DNA of 9,316 nucleotides. Origin: Gammaproteobacteria bacterium (GTDB lineage Bacteria; Pseudomonadota; Gammaproteobacteria; Arenicellales; JAOTYS01). The translations under genes were made by a program, and so were the position numbers. The stretch is from contig JAOTYS010000156.1 in NCBI GenBank assembly GCA_029861795.1, forward strand, positions 1-9,316, given 5' to 3'. Below the pieces are notes generated by a model that was not told the DNA's origin, searched no databases, and worked only from the letters and a program-made list of their open reading frames with translations. Below are positions 1 to 8,437 of this stretch, one piece after another (within the stretch, counting starts at the first letter, position 1; the number at the start of each line of letters is the position of its first letter).

Positions 1-590
1 TGTCGCGCATATCATCGCAGATCATTAGCTACGATGATTTTCGCAACGCCTATCCGAAGGGCGAGGTCCTGTCCCGCGATACTGGCTACCGACGCCCTTA
101 TGGACACAATCCTTATCAAGGTTATGATCGTGTGGGTCAGGCACCGTTCTTATATCGAGATCCACTAGACCCTCGGCTTCCCGCGATGGAGCGTGTGGTT
201 AGCGTGAGCCACCAACAACTCCAGCGCATCTATCCTTTCAGCGAGCTCGAGGGCAGTCCTATACTCCACGATAAGTTAGGTGATTTATCTTTGGTCTTGT
301 TTTCTGAGAAAAGCATGCTCTCGGCCCTTGACCAGTCCGTTATACAAGACTCTCGAATGATTCCTTCGGTCACGGTGTACGATCCAACGGTGGCGAATCA
401 AGTCCTTGAATTTCAATTGCAGGGTGACAAGATCATAGATAAACAGACTAGAAGCGAGTGGAATCGATTGGGCTACGCTGTTGACGGGCCGTTGAGTGGC
501 GAAAGGCTGACCCCGGTTGATAGCGGTATCCATTTCGCCTTCGCTTGGCTCGCGTTTAACCCTGACACCCAGATTTACCGAGCTAACTAA
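1..590 (+). CDS. DUF3179 domain-containing protein, C-terminal part (5' end outside window)
   Basis: The reading frame is open from base 3 to the TAA at 588-590 and gives 195 visible residues; the start lies upstream of the window. The visible part matches the C-terminal half of the DUF3179 family as I remember it: a stretch reading LSRDTGYRRPYG near residues 23-34, then PFLYRDPLDPRLPAMERVV, a YPFSEL segment, SALD, DSRMIPSVTVYDP, a TRSEWNRLGYAVDGPLSGERL block, and the closing FAWLAFNPDT. These proteins are usually exported or periplasmic, and I know of no assigned reaction. The N-terminus, where a signal peptide and the family's conserved cysteine region would sit, is not visible. An internal GTG at 132 should not be taken as the start, because family-like sequence continues upstream of it. 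hspQ follows 25 nt downstream on the same strand, so the two may share a transcript; any functional link is unknown. Confidence 0.85.
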   Translation, partial: SRISSQIISYDDFRNAYPKGEVLSRDTGYRRPYGHNPYQGYDRVGQAPFLYRDPLDPRLPAMERVVSVSHQQLQRIYPFSELEGSPILHDKLGDLSLVLFSEKSMLSALDQSVIQDSRMIPSVTVYDPTVANQVLEFQLQGDKIIDKQTRSEWNRLGYAVDGPLSGERLTPVDSGIHFAFAWLAFNPDTQIYRAN

Positions 591-615
591 TGGTGCTCCC
601 TGAGGATGGATACTA

Positions 616-930
616 ATGGATAGTGAAGCGAAATTTGCCATCGGCCAGGTCGTTCGTCATAAGTTGTTTGACTATCGGGGGGCTATAGTGGATGCAGACC
701 CTGTGTTTCTCGGTACCGACGAGTGGTACCAAGAGATGGCCAAATCCCGGCCGCCGAAAGACCGGCCTTGGTATCACGTACTTGTTGATAACGCCGACTA
801 CCAAACTTATGTTGCTGAGCGAAATCTAGAGTCAGATCCCTCACCAAGCCCCATCAATCACCCCCTCGTGTCCATGGTGTTTACCGAGTTTCGCGAAGGC
901 GCGTATGTGGGCAAGAATAGACCCAGCTAG
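616..930 (+). CDS. hspQ: HspQ / YccV-like hemimethylated-DNA-binding domain protein
   Basis: A protein of 104 residues, close to the 105 of E. coli HspQ. The YccV-like fold covers nearly all of it: KFAIGQVVRHKLFDYRG at residues 6-22, VDADP at 25-29, and the signature PWYHVLVDNADYQTYVAERNLE at 51-72. In E. coli HspQ is a heat-shock protein that acts as a specificity enhancer and substrate of Lon protease; the same family was earlier described as binding hemimethylated oriC DNA. The insert between the two motifs (GTDEWYQEMAKSRPPKDR) resembles the version found in many non-enteric proteobacteria more than the E. coli one. The start is the ATG at 616, preceded by GAGG at 602-605. No sigma-32-type promoter is apparent in the 25 nt upstream, so expression may depend on the DUF3179 gene's promoter. 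No strong terminator follows; a 5-bp stem at 947-959 lacks a T-tract. Confidence 0.92.
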   Translation: MDSEAKFAIGQVVRHKLFDYRGAIVDADPVFLGTDEWYQEMAKSRPPKDRPWYHVLVDNADYQTYVAERNLESDPSPSPINHPLVSMVFTEFREGAYVGKNRPS

Positions 931-1014
931 ACTCGACCCTTGGCGAGGCCACCCTGGCCACTTAAGCTCCTGAAAGAAACTTGCATTTCGGCCCTGCCGT
1001 TCTAAGTTTATAGA

Positions 1015-1038
1015 AGGGGAGGACCAAACACCTCCCCT
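1015..1038 (+). promoter_or_regulatory. Perfect 8-bp hairpin in the leader of the beta-barrel gene
   Basis: AGGGGAGG (1015-1022) and CCTCCCCT (1031-1038) are exact reverse complements around an 8-nt loop. There is no T-run after it, so it is a poor intrinsic terminator for hspQ. It ends 28 nt before the GTG start at 1067. The 3' arm resembles the anti-Shine-Dalgarno sequence, and part of it (1029-1037) could instead pair with GGGGGTG at 1056-1062 in front of the GTG. Whether it has a regulatory role is inference. Confidence 0.4.
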
Positions 1039-1066
1039 GGTGATACAGAAAACTTGGGGGTGAGCG

Positions 1067-1960
1067 GTGTCACAGTCTCAGCGGTTGATAGCGGCGGCGG
1101 TCATACAGGTTGTCGCCGGTCTGGTGATATTCGCGGACTCGCTTGCCGCAACCACTGCGGTCGATTCAGGTTCGTTAGTACTGGCTGAGCTTCGCTTAGA
1201 CGGTCGCGAAGCGGAGTATTGGTTGGCCTCTACCCAGCTACCACCTTACCGGGGTTTGGCGCTGTCCCCTTCGGATCAGAGTCTTGAAGGCAGCCCAGGG
1301 CGCGACTCTTGGGGTCTGCACTTCCCTACCCGGTCCGAAAGCATGGAAACCTATGGAGCTACTCTAGGGAGCACATTGATCGGCACCTTGGACCGTCGAT
1401 ACCTGTGGACGCTCTCTGACCCCAGTGGGCTAGCGATGACTCACGACATCACTGTTGGACCCAGGATCGACGTGGCCGATGACATCTCCACCCAGTTTTA
1501 CTACCGCAGCAGTGGGCAAGGCGGATTTGGCGGTGAAATGCCAAATATCCGCGGCTTGAATCAAGCAACGGAATTGGATGCTGCGGGACTCGCTCAAGTG
1601 TGGAGATTCACCGATGGCGGCGGGCAGTTACGGCTCGGTTACGAGTTTGCCCATGACCGAACAGAGGATTTGAGATACGTAAAGGTCGGTCACAGCCTTA
1701 ACTTAAGCGGACGATTTCCTTTACGCTGGGGGCTGCACGCGCGTATGGCGGCTGATTACAGCGTCAATACATACCCAGAATATGAAGGAAGTTCAGATTT
1801 GGTGAGCGAGAGATGGGGGTATTCGGCGGGTTTGGTCGGTTCCTTCGGCGCACGCTTTGAAGGTGGTGTGCACTATCTTCATACTGCGGAAGAATTCGAC
1901 GATTCCGTTCCCTCTTATGGTCGTCGAGGTTGGGGCTTGAATCTGCGTTATATTTATTGA
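1067..1960 (+). CDS. Predicted exported outer-membrane beta-barrel protein, function unknown
   Basis: A protein of 297 residues that I cannot place in a named family. Residues 1-28 look like a Sec signal peptide: a short start with Arg6, a hydrophobic core from about 7 to 23, and SLA-A or LAA-T as the likely signal peptidase I site. The second half has alternating polar and aromatic/hydrophobic stretches typical of amphipathic strands, for example QLRLGYEFAH, SLNLSGRFPL, GYSAGLVGSF, FEGGVHYLHT, and the chain ends in LRYIY. A terminal aromatic residue after alternating residues is the usual BAM recognition signal, so an outer-membrane barrel of roughly 8-12 strands is inferred. The region around 60-100 is less strand-like and could be periplasmic or a plug. 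The start is forced to be GTG 1067: TGA at 1061-1063 is in frame just upstream. A G-rich stretch at 1056-1060 can act as ribosome binding site. The gene stands alone between hspQ and a regulator, with no transporter partners visible. Confidence 0.72.
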   Translation: MSQSQRLIAAAVIQVVAGLVIFADSLAATTAVDSGSLVLAELRLDGREAEYWLASTQLPPYRGLALSPSDQSLEGSPGRDSWGLHFPTRSESMETYGATLGSTLIGTLDRRYLWTLSDPSGLAMTHDITVGPRIDVADDISTQFYYRSSGQGGFGGEMPNIRGLNQATELDAAGLAQVWRFTDGGGQLRLGYEFAHDRTEDLRYVKVGHSLNLSGRFPLRWGLHARMAADYSVNTYPEYEGSSDLVSERWGYSAGLVGSFGARFEGGVHYLHTAEEFDDSVPSYGRRGWGLNLRYIY

Positions 1961-2005
1961 GCTAAACGCTCAATTCTAAGACCAAAGACAAAGATTAGGC
2001 TTAGC

Positions 2006-2032
2006 CGTGGTGGATCATCTCGAGCCACCATG
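2006..2032 (+). other. Hairpin downstream of the beta-barrel gene
   Basis: CGTGGTGG (2006-2013) pairs with CCACCATG (2025-2032), eight pairs including one G-U, around an 11-nt loop. It lies 45 nt past the TGA-type end of the preceding gene and has no following T-tract, so it may protect the mRNA 3' end rather than terminate transcription. The TGGTGG/CCACCA arms recur at 3521-3550. Confidence 0.3.
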
Positions 2033-2045
2033 CCGCCAATGTTGA

Positions 2046-2071
2046 AATCTTGGGTTTAGTCTCCCGAGATT
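2046..2071 (+). terminator. Candidate intrinsic terminator after the beta-barrel gene
   Basis: AATCTTGGG (2046-2054) pairs with CCCGAGATT (2063-2071), nine pairs with one G-U, around the 8-nt loop TTTAGTCT. It is followed by the pyrimidine-rich but interrupted tract CTCTTTGATGGTTCT. It lies 85 nt after the stop at 1960 and well before the next gene on the same strand, where a terminator would be expected. The imperfect T-tract makes it a weak candidate. The rest of the gap (1961-2222) holds the hairpin at 2006-2032 and, I presume, the regulator's promoter, but no -35/-10 pair stands out. Confidence 0.4.
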
Positions 2072-2209
2072 CTCTTTGATGGTTCTAAGATCGCAGTGTC
2101 TATAGACCGCCGTGCTCGTCAGTTGAGTTCGGTTCACCCCAGTCATCAATATAGAGTGTTGGGTGTGTGCTGGTCATTTCCATAGAATAGGTAGATCCAT
2201 GGGTTTCGC

Positions 2210-2214
2210 GGAGG
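2210..2214 (+). promoter_or_regulatory. Ribosome binding site GGAGG that fixes the regulator's start
   Basis: GGAGG lies 8 nt before ATG 2223, an ideal spacing. The in-frame alternatives GTG 2163 and ATG 2199 have no comparable site, so 2223 is preferred. Confidence 0.65.
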
Positions 2215-2222
2215 ACCATGAG

Positions 2223-2873
2223 ATGGCCAAGAAGACGACTGCAATAGATGAAATTGTGGATGTGGCGTTGGAGATTGCTCACTCTACGTCATGGGAGTCA
2301 CTCAGACTGTGTCAAGTAGCCGAACGACTTGATATCTCATTGAAGGAGTTGGCCCGACATATTCGAGAGAAGGAGGACATCGCTGAAGCGTGGTTCGATC
2401 GCGCAGATAGTGCGATGCTGGCGCAGGTGGACACCGCTGAGTTCGGTAATCTGTCCACTCGACAACGACTTAAGCGACTGATCATCGCTTGGCTCAAGTC
2501 ACTCTCACCTCGACGCCGAGTGACTAGAGAGATCATCTGCAGCAAGTTCGAACCACTACGTCTGGACCGTCAGCTGGCGGGTTTAACCCGCACTAGACGC
2601 TCCGTCCAATGGATGCGCGATGCGTCAAAGCGATATACCCCATTGCCGTGGAGGATGGCGGAAGAGACCGTACTTAGTGGGATTTTTGTCGCGACATTTT
2701 GTTATTGGATGTGGGACGACTCCGATGGCTCGACACGCACCGTTGAGTATCTGGATCGCAGCCTTGGGTGTGTCGAACAACTAAGCCGGTGGTTGCCGAG
2801 CTTCATTCGCTACCCGCGGCCGCCACGACACCCGGAGGCGGCATCCGCACCGGCGGCGGGGCCCGCAGCATGA
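2223..2873 (+). CDS. TetR/AcrR-like transcriptional regulator with Ala/Pro-rich tail
   Basis: A protein of 216 residues from ATG 2223. Residues 1-62 look like a TetR-type N-terminal DNA-binding domain: a first helix (DEIVDVALEIA), then a helix-turn-helix with QVAERLDISLKELARHIREKEDI (about 31-53), where TetR proteins usually have a phenylalanine/tyrosine in the 'YxHFxxKexL' segment and this one has RHIREKEDI. The remainder is helical and would be the ligand/dimer domain; TREIICSKFEP (101-111), SVQWMRDA (127-134) and CYWMWDDS (160-167) are its most distinctive stretches. The effector and target genes are unknown. Residues 198-216 are Pro/Ala-rich and probably disordered, and their DNA (2812-2873) is markedly more GC-rich than the rest. 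The DUF938 methyltransferase follows 71 nt later on the same strand and could be co-transcribed. The TetR-family call is by pattern only; a divergent all-helical HTH protein of another family is possible. Confidence 0.7.
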   Translation: MAKKTTAIDEIVDVALEIAHSTSWESLRLCQVAERLDISLKELARHIREKEDIAEAWFDRADSAMLAQVDTAEFGNLSTRQRLKRLIIAWLKSLSPRRRVTREIICSKFEPLRLDRQLAGLTRTRRSVQWMRDASKRYTPLPWRMAEETVLSGIFVATFCYWMWDDSDGSTRTVEYLDRSLGCVEQLSRWLPSFIRYPRPPRHPEAASAPAAGPAA

Positions 2874-2944
2874 TCCGACTCCGAAACGTTGGAGGTTTGA
2901 GTAGCATGCTGTGCCGCCGATTAGCTTGGTAGGAATGAGTGGGG

Positions 2945-3538
2945 ATGACGAAGTCGTTTGCCCCTGCATACGATCGTAACAAGCATGCAATTCTTGCGGT
3001 GCTTCAGGAAATCCTGCCACGCAATGGAGTGGTGCTGGAAGTTGGCAGCGGCACCGGGCAGCACGCGATGTATTTCGCGCAAAATCTACCACACATTACC
3101 TGGATCCCAAGCGATCGCGCAGGGGAGATCGACAGCATCGAGGCATGGCGCGCTGAGAGTGGGCTCGCCAACCTACGAGCTCCACTTGAGATCGATTTGT
3201 ACGATGAGGCATGGCCAGTTGAGTCGGTGGACGCTATTGTCTGTATTAATGTGGTTCATATTGCACCTTGGACTGCGACAGAGAAACTCTTTATCACCGC
3301 GACAGGAGTTCTTCGCAGTGGGGGGCTGATGTATTTGTACGGGCCTTATCGCTACGCGACTCGGCCGCTTGAACCGAGTAACGAGGCCTTTGATCAGTGG
3401 CTCAAGGCGAGAGATGCTGACAGTGGCATTCGAGATTTCGAGTCCTTGAATGAATTGGCCGGTAACGCGAGTTTCCAGTTGCTAGGTGACCGTTCCATGC
3501 CCGCTAACAATCGTTCTCTTTGGTGGCGCAAGACATGA
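2945..3538 (+). CDS. DUF938 family SAM-dependent methyltransferase
   Basis: A class I Rossmann-fold methyltransferase of 197 residues, with all the DUF938 (UPF0585/METTL26-like) landmarks: FAPAYDRNK near the start (5-13), the SAM-binding motif I VLEVGSGTGQH (30-40), WIPSDRAGEIDSIEAW (53-68), a motif IV-like INVVHIAPW (101-109), LYGPYRY (131-137), SNEAFDQWLKARD (145-157), and the closing MPANNRSLWWRK. The natural substrate of this family is not established as far as I know, so no substrate is proposed. The start chosen is ATG 2945, which gives the usual short N-terminus; GTG 2939, two codons earlier, sits closer to AGGA at 2931-2934 and cannot be excluded. It converges on the alpha/beta hydrolase gene, with 22 nt between the stop codons. 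The tetR-like gene lies directly upstream and is a possible regulator of it (inference from position only). Confidence 0.9.
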   Translation: MTKSFAPAYDRNKHAILAVLQEILPRNGVVLEVGSGTGQHAMYFAQNLPHITWIPSDRAGEIDSIEAWRAESGLANLRAPLEIDLYDEAWPVESVDAIVCINVVHIAPWTATEKLFITATGVLRSGGLMYLYGPYRYATRPLEPSNEAFDQWLKARDADSGIRDFESLNELAGNASFQLLGDRSMPANNRSLWWRKT

Positions 3539-3550
3539 GCTTCACCACCA
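3521..3550. repeat. Inverted repeat spanning the convergent gene ends
   Basis: TGGTGG (3521-3526) and CCACCA (3545-3550) are separated by 18 nt, with AAG (3529-3531) and CTT (3540-3542) able to extend the stem inside. It covers the TGA of the DUF938 gene and lies just past the TAG of the opposing hydrolase gene. Transcripts from both strands could fold it, but neither direction has a T-tract. It is followed by the 10-bp palindrome GCAACGTTGC at 3552-3561. A shared 3'-end structure is possible; chance is also possible. Confidence 0.25.
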
Positions 3551-3560
3551 TGCAACGTTG

Positions 3561-4325
3561 CTACAAAGAGGCTAGGAATTCAGAAAGAGTGATAAGCAGC
3601 AGTTCTCGATCGGGGGCGGCTAGATCATCGTTGTGAACCATTCCCATGTCAACACAAGTTACTGGCGCCACGGCTGCCTTTTCCAACATACCACTCATAC
3701 TCGGTGAATCCGGGTCATCACGATCGCGATGGGCTATGAAGATAGGGCATTTGACGTCGGCAATGCGTGACAAACAGTCGAAGCGAAACGGGATCGCATC
3801 TTCTATGATGACTTCATCAGGGGGAAAGATGTGCTTTACGACGTCGATCATGTTGGTAATCGGAGAAAGCAAAATCAGACCGTTTACGGCGTGAGTAGTG
3901 GCGATATGAGTAGCAACCGCGCTACCGAGTGATTTTCCGCACACAACGGGACGGAGTTTGGGATGCTGTTCCGCTAACCAGTCCATGATCAGCTTTGCAT
4001 CGGCATAGAAATTCGTTTCGGAGGGCTCGCCATGGCTCGCTCCATATCCCCGATAGTCAAACGAGACCACCGAGGGTCCCAAATTACGCAAGCTTTGAAC
4101 AAAGAGTTCTGAGCTGCGTATGTTGTCCTCTTCACCGTAGAAGTAAACGATGCATAGATCATTGCCTTCAGCACCCGGGGCAAATACACCGGCGATCCAG
4201 CCGACCACCGCAGTAGTCATCAGCACCACATCGGTATTGACCGTGCTAGGTGGCTCAGCGTAAGAGACCTTGGCGCCAGGAAAGGCTTGTTGTTCCACTC
4301 GACTTAGAAGGGAAAAGTCTTTCAT
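3561..4325 (-). CDS. Alpha/beta hydrolase (serine hydrolase fold)
   Basis: A protein of 254 residues from ATG 4325. It has the alpha/beta hydrolase layout of the BEM46/ABHD13-like branch: YFYGEEDN at 61-68 (oxyanion region, usually YGNAxN), SFDYRGYGASHGEPSE at 88-103, the nucleophile elbow GKSLGS with Ser132, a likely acid Asp203 in AHRDRDD (198-204), and His231 in GMVHND. Ser132-Asp203-His231 is therefore the probable triad. The usual HGxxD before the acid reads HRDRD here. No lipid- or peptide-specific feature is visible, so the substrate is unknown; thioesterase, carboxylesterase or peptidase activity are all possible. No signal peptide is seen, although residues 33-50 are fairly hydrophobic. 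The ATG begins 1 nt after the pyrD TAG, and there is no good Shine-Dalgarno sequence, so translation probably depends on ribosomes finishing pyrD. The frame stays open upstream to a TTG at 4427 inside pyrD, but that extension has no family similarity that I recognise. Confidence 0.85.
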   Translation of the reverse strand: MKDFSLLSRVEQQAFPGAKVSYAEPPSTVNTDVVLMTTAVVGWIAGVFAPGAEGNDLCIVYFYGEEDNIRSSELFVQSLRNLGPSVVSFDYRGYGASHGEPSETNFYADAKLIMDWLAEQHPKLRPVVCGKSLGSAVATHIATTHAVNGLILLSPITNMIDVVKHIFPPDEVIIEDAIPFRFDCLSRIADVKCPIFIAHRDRDDPDSPSMSGMLEKAAVAPVTCVDMGMVHNDDLAAPDRELLLITLSEFLASL

Positions 4326-4326
4326 G

Positions 4327-5433
4327 CTAGCATGGCTGCTGAAGATGTCCTGATCGTATCTTTGCGAGCGTCTGAGAAAGCGTCCCGGCCTCGACGGCAC
4401 TGGTTCGGTCCATAAGGCCAGAGACAATTTTTTCGATCACTGCCGGACCCTGATAAATCAGACTGGTGTATAGCTGGACCATTTCTGCGCCAGCCTCGAG
4501 CTTTTCCCAGGCAGCCTCTGCAGAATCTACTCCACCCACACCAATTATTGGTATTTCCCCCTGAAAGATATCATAAAAGGCTTTAATCACACCGGTTGAA
4601 AGCGAACGCAATGGTGGTCCGCTCAATCCGCCTTCAATCTTTGCCTCCAATGCGCCGGCCAGATCCGGCCGCTGTACTGTGGTGTTTGTAGCGATGACAC
4701 AATCGATGGCGTTGCGAATTAAGCATGCAGCCATCATTGCGATTTCCGTTGCATCCAGATCTGGCGCTATTTTGACGGCCAGTGGGACATATCGACCGTG
4801 CTTGTCGGCTAGGTGTGTTTGATCTCGTTTTAGCGTCTTCAACAGATCATCGAGATGCTCGATTCCTTGCAGTTCACGCAGCCCTGCAGTGTTCGGAGAA
4901 GAAATATTGATCGTCACATAGTCGGCTACGTCATAAACTGAATGCAGACCGCTGCAGTAGTCTTCGGCTGCTCGACTTGCCGGCGTCTGGGCATTCTTGC
5001 CGATGTTGATGCCCAATATTGTCTTAGACTTGTGACGTTTTAGATTCTGCAGGAATCGTGAGATTCCGACGCTATTGAATCCCAGTCGGTTAATGATTGC
5101 TGAGTGTGACGGGATTCTAAATATTCGAGGTTTAGGGTTTCCTTCTTGCGGTAACGGGGTGACGGTTCCAAGTTCGATCGCACCGAACCCTAATTCACTG
5201 AGAGCCGGTAAGGCACACGCGTCTTTGTCGAATCCAGCAGCGAGCCCCACGGGATTGTCAAAGCGTAAGCCCATCAGTTCAATCGGGAGCTGTGGCACGC
5301 GCCGTCCCCACGATTTGGCCAATACATCGGTAAACACACGGTGTTTTGAGGCGCGGTCTAGAAGACGTAGGGTTAATACGTGGCCGGGCTCGGGCGCCAG
5401 AGCGAACAGTAGTGCCCGTATCAGGGGGTACAA
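4327..5433 (-). CDS. pyrD: Dihydroorotate dehydrogenase (quinone), class 2
   Basis: Oxidises dihydroorotate to orotate, the fourth step of pyrimidine synthesis, passing electrons through FMN to membrane quinones. The protein has 368 residues. Residues 1-35 form the class 2 amphipathic helical N-terminus ([19 protein letters not shown]) that docks to the inner membrane. Then come [12 protein letters not shown] (60-71), [22 protein letters not shown] (82-103), NRLGFNS (115-121), INIGKN (142-147), and the catalytic loop [15 protein letters not shown] with Ser179 as the class 2 base. FMN/phosphate-binding segments follow: VKIAPDL (220-226), ATNTT (248-252), EGGLSGPPL (267-275), GVGGV (298-302) and [17 protein letters not shown] (314-330). 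E. coli PyrD has 336 residues; here the C-terminus from about 342 is longer and does not resemble the usual family ending. The start is TTG 5433: TAA (5451-5449) is in frame upstream, no ATG is available before residue 54, and GGGGAG lies 5 nt ahead. It overlaps the upstream pseudouridine synthase gene by 13 nt. Confidence 0.96.
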   Translation of the reverse strand: MYPLIRALLFALAPEPGHVLTLRLLDRASKHRVFTDVLAKSWGRRVPQLPIELMGLRFDNPVGLAAGFDKDACALPALSELGFGAIELGTVTPLPQEGNPKPRIFRIPSHSAIINRLGFNSVGISRFLQNLKRHKSKTILGINIGKNAQTPASRAAEDYCSGLHSVYDVADYVTINISSPNTAGLRELQGIEHLDDLLKTLKRDQTHLADKHGRYVPLAVKIAPDLDATEIAMMAACLIRNAIDCVIATNTTVQRPDLAGALEAKIEGGLSGPPLRSLSTGVIKAFYDIFQGEIPIIGVGGVDSAEAAWEKLEAGAEMVQLYTSLIYQGPAVIEKIVSGLMDRTSAVEAGTLSQTLAKIRSGHLQQPC

Positions 5434-6164
5434 AATGACTCCCCGCTTTTAAGGAAACGCCATTTGCCTACAGGCAACGAACCCAGTACGACATCGCCGA
5501 TACGCACCCGTTTCAATTCTGTGACCTTTAGGTCGACCAGCTCACACATGCGTCTAATTTGTCGCTTGCGGCCTTGGGTTAGTATGAATCTCAATCGAGA
5601 CTCGTCCAAGACATCTACCCTAGCAGAACGTAAACGTCTCCCATCCAAGGAAAGACCGTGGTGGAGTTTGGACACCTTAGCGTCTGTGATCTCACCGAGC
5701 ACACGGACTAAATACTCTTTTTCCACTTTGCTGTGGGGCGAGATTAATTCGCGGGCGATCCGTCCGTCCTGAGTCAGTACGAGCAATCCTTTGGAGTCGA
5801 TATCCAAGCGCCCCGCAACAGCCAATCCAGGAAAGTCGAAGGACTTGTGAGTTGATGTGTCTTTGCCTCTGGGTAAGAATTGGCTGCTTGCAGTAATCAA
5901 TGATATCGCCGCTCGGTAACCTTCTTCCGGTTGCGCGGAAACATACCCTACTGGTTTATTCAGTAGAATCGTCACCAGGCGTTTCTGCCTCGACTGTGCT
6001 TGCGGCGCAAGAGAGATGTGTTGATGGGATTCGACCTTGATACCAAGCCGGTCCACAATTTGACCGTCTACGTAGACCCATCCGCGTTCAATGAGTTCAT
6101 CCGCTTCGCGTCGCGAACACAAACCCATTTGCGCCATCAGTTTTGATAGACGGATTGCTGCCAA
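5421..6164 (-). CDS. 23S rRNA pseudouridine synthase, RsuA/RluB/E/F family (RluF-like)
   Basis: A protein of 247 residues. The N-terminal S4 RNA-binding domain (about 4-50) carries [30 protein letters not shown]. The catalytic domain holds [10 protein letters not shown] (67-76), the signature [18 protein letters not shown] with the catalytic Asp121, EKEYLVRV (148-155) and [11 protein letters not shown] (198-208), the last typical of the RsuA-type subfamilies. The long insert [11 protein letters not shown]...[14 protein letters not shown] before GRLD matches a clade known from beta- and gammaproteobacteria rather than E. coli RluF itself. The modified nucleotide is therefore likely but not certainly the RluF site U2604 of 23S rRNA, and I leave the symbol empty. 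TTG 6164 is the start: the frame runs upstream to TAA (6230-6228) with no ATG or GTG on the way. The region just before TTG can form a hairpin (6166-6187) and has no clear Shine-Dalgarno. pyrD begins 13 nt before its TGA. Confidence 0.88.
   Translation of the reverse strand: MAAIRLSKLMAQMGLCSRREADELIERGWVYVDGQIVDRLGIKVESHQHISLAPQAQSRQKRLVTILLNKPVGYVSAQPEEGYRAAISLITASSQFLPRGKDTSTHKSFDFPGLAVAGRLDIDSKGLLVLTQDGRIARELISPHSKVEKEYLVRVLGEITDAKVSKLHHGLSLDGRRLRSARVDVLDESRLRFILTQGRKRQIRRMCELVDLKVTELKRVRIGDVVLGSLPVGKWRFLKSGESFCTP
5439..5444 (-). promoter_or_regulatory. Ribosome binding site for the TTG start of pyrD
   Basis: GGGGAG on the minus strand lies 5 nt before TTG 5433, inside the 3' end of the upstream gene. 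It supports the non-ATG start and suggests coupling of the two genes. Confidence 0.6.
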
Positions 6165-6165
6165 G

Positions 6166-6187
6166 ACACTTACTGCAATAAGAGTGT
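6166..6187 (-). promoter_or_regulatory. Hairpin covering the start region of the pseudouridine synthase gene
   Basis: On the minus strand ACACTCTTA pairs with TAAGTGT (seven pairs and a 2-nt bulge) around the loop TTGCAG. The 3' arm ends 1 nt before TTG 6164, exactly where the ribosome binding site should be. It could limit initiation at this weak start. The stem is short, so the confidence is low. Confidence 0.25.
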
Positions 6188-6247
6188 GAAGCCGTGGCGA
6201 ACTGCTATGGTGAGCGTTGCCGAGTATTTACCTTGCGTAGCCTTCCC

Positions 6248-8437
<2,190 letters not shown>

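Noticed and set aside
285..641. 118-codon open frame on the minus strand
   Set aside because: It lies opposite the DUF3179 gene and has no recognisable family features; it is a shadow of the real coding strand.
938..959. Possible terminator after hspQ
   Set aside because: Only a 5-bp GGCCA/TGGCC stem with a 3-nt loop is present and there is no T-tract.
4326..4427. TTG 4427 as the start of the alpha/beta hydrolase
   Set aside because: It would overlap pyrD by about 100 nt, lacks a ribosome binding site, and the extra 34 residues show no hydrolase similarity; ATG 4325 fits better.
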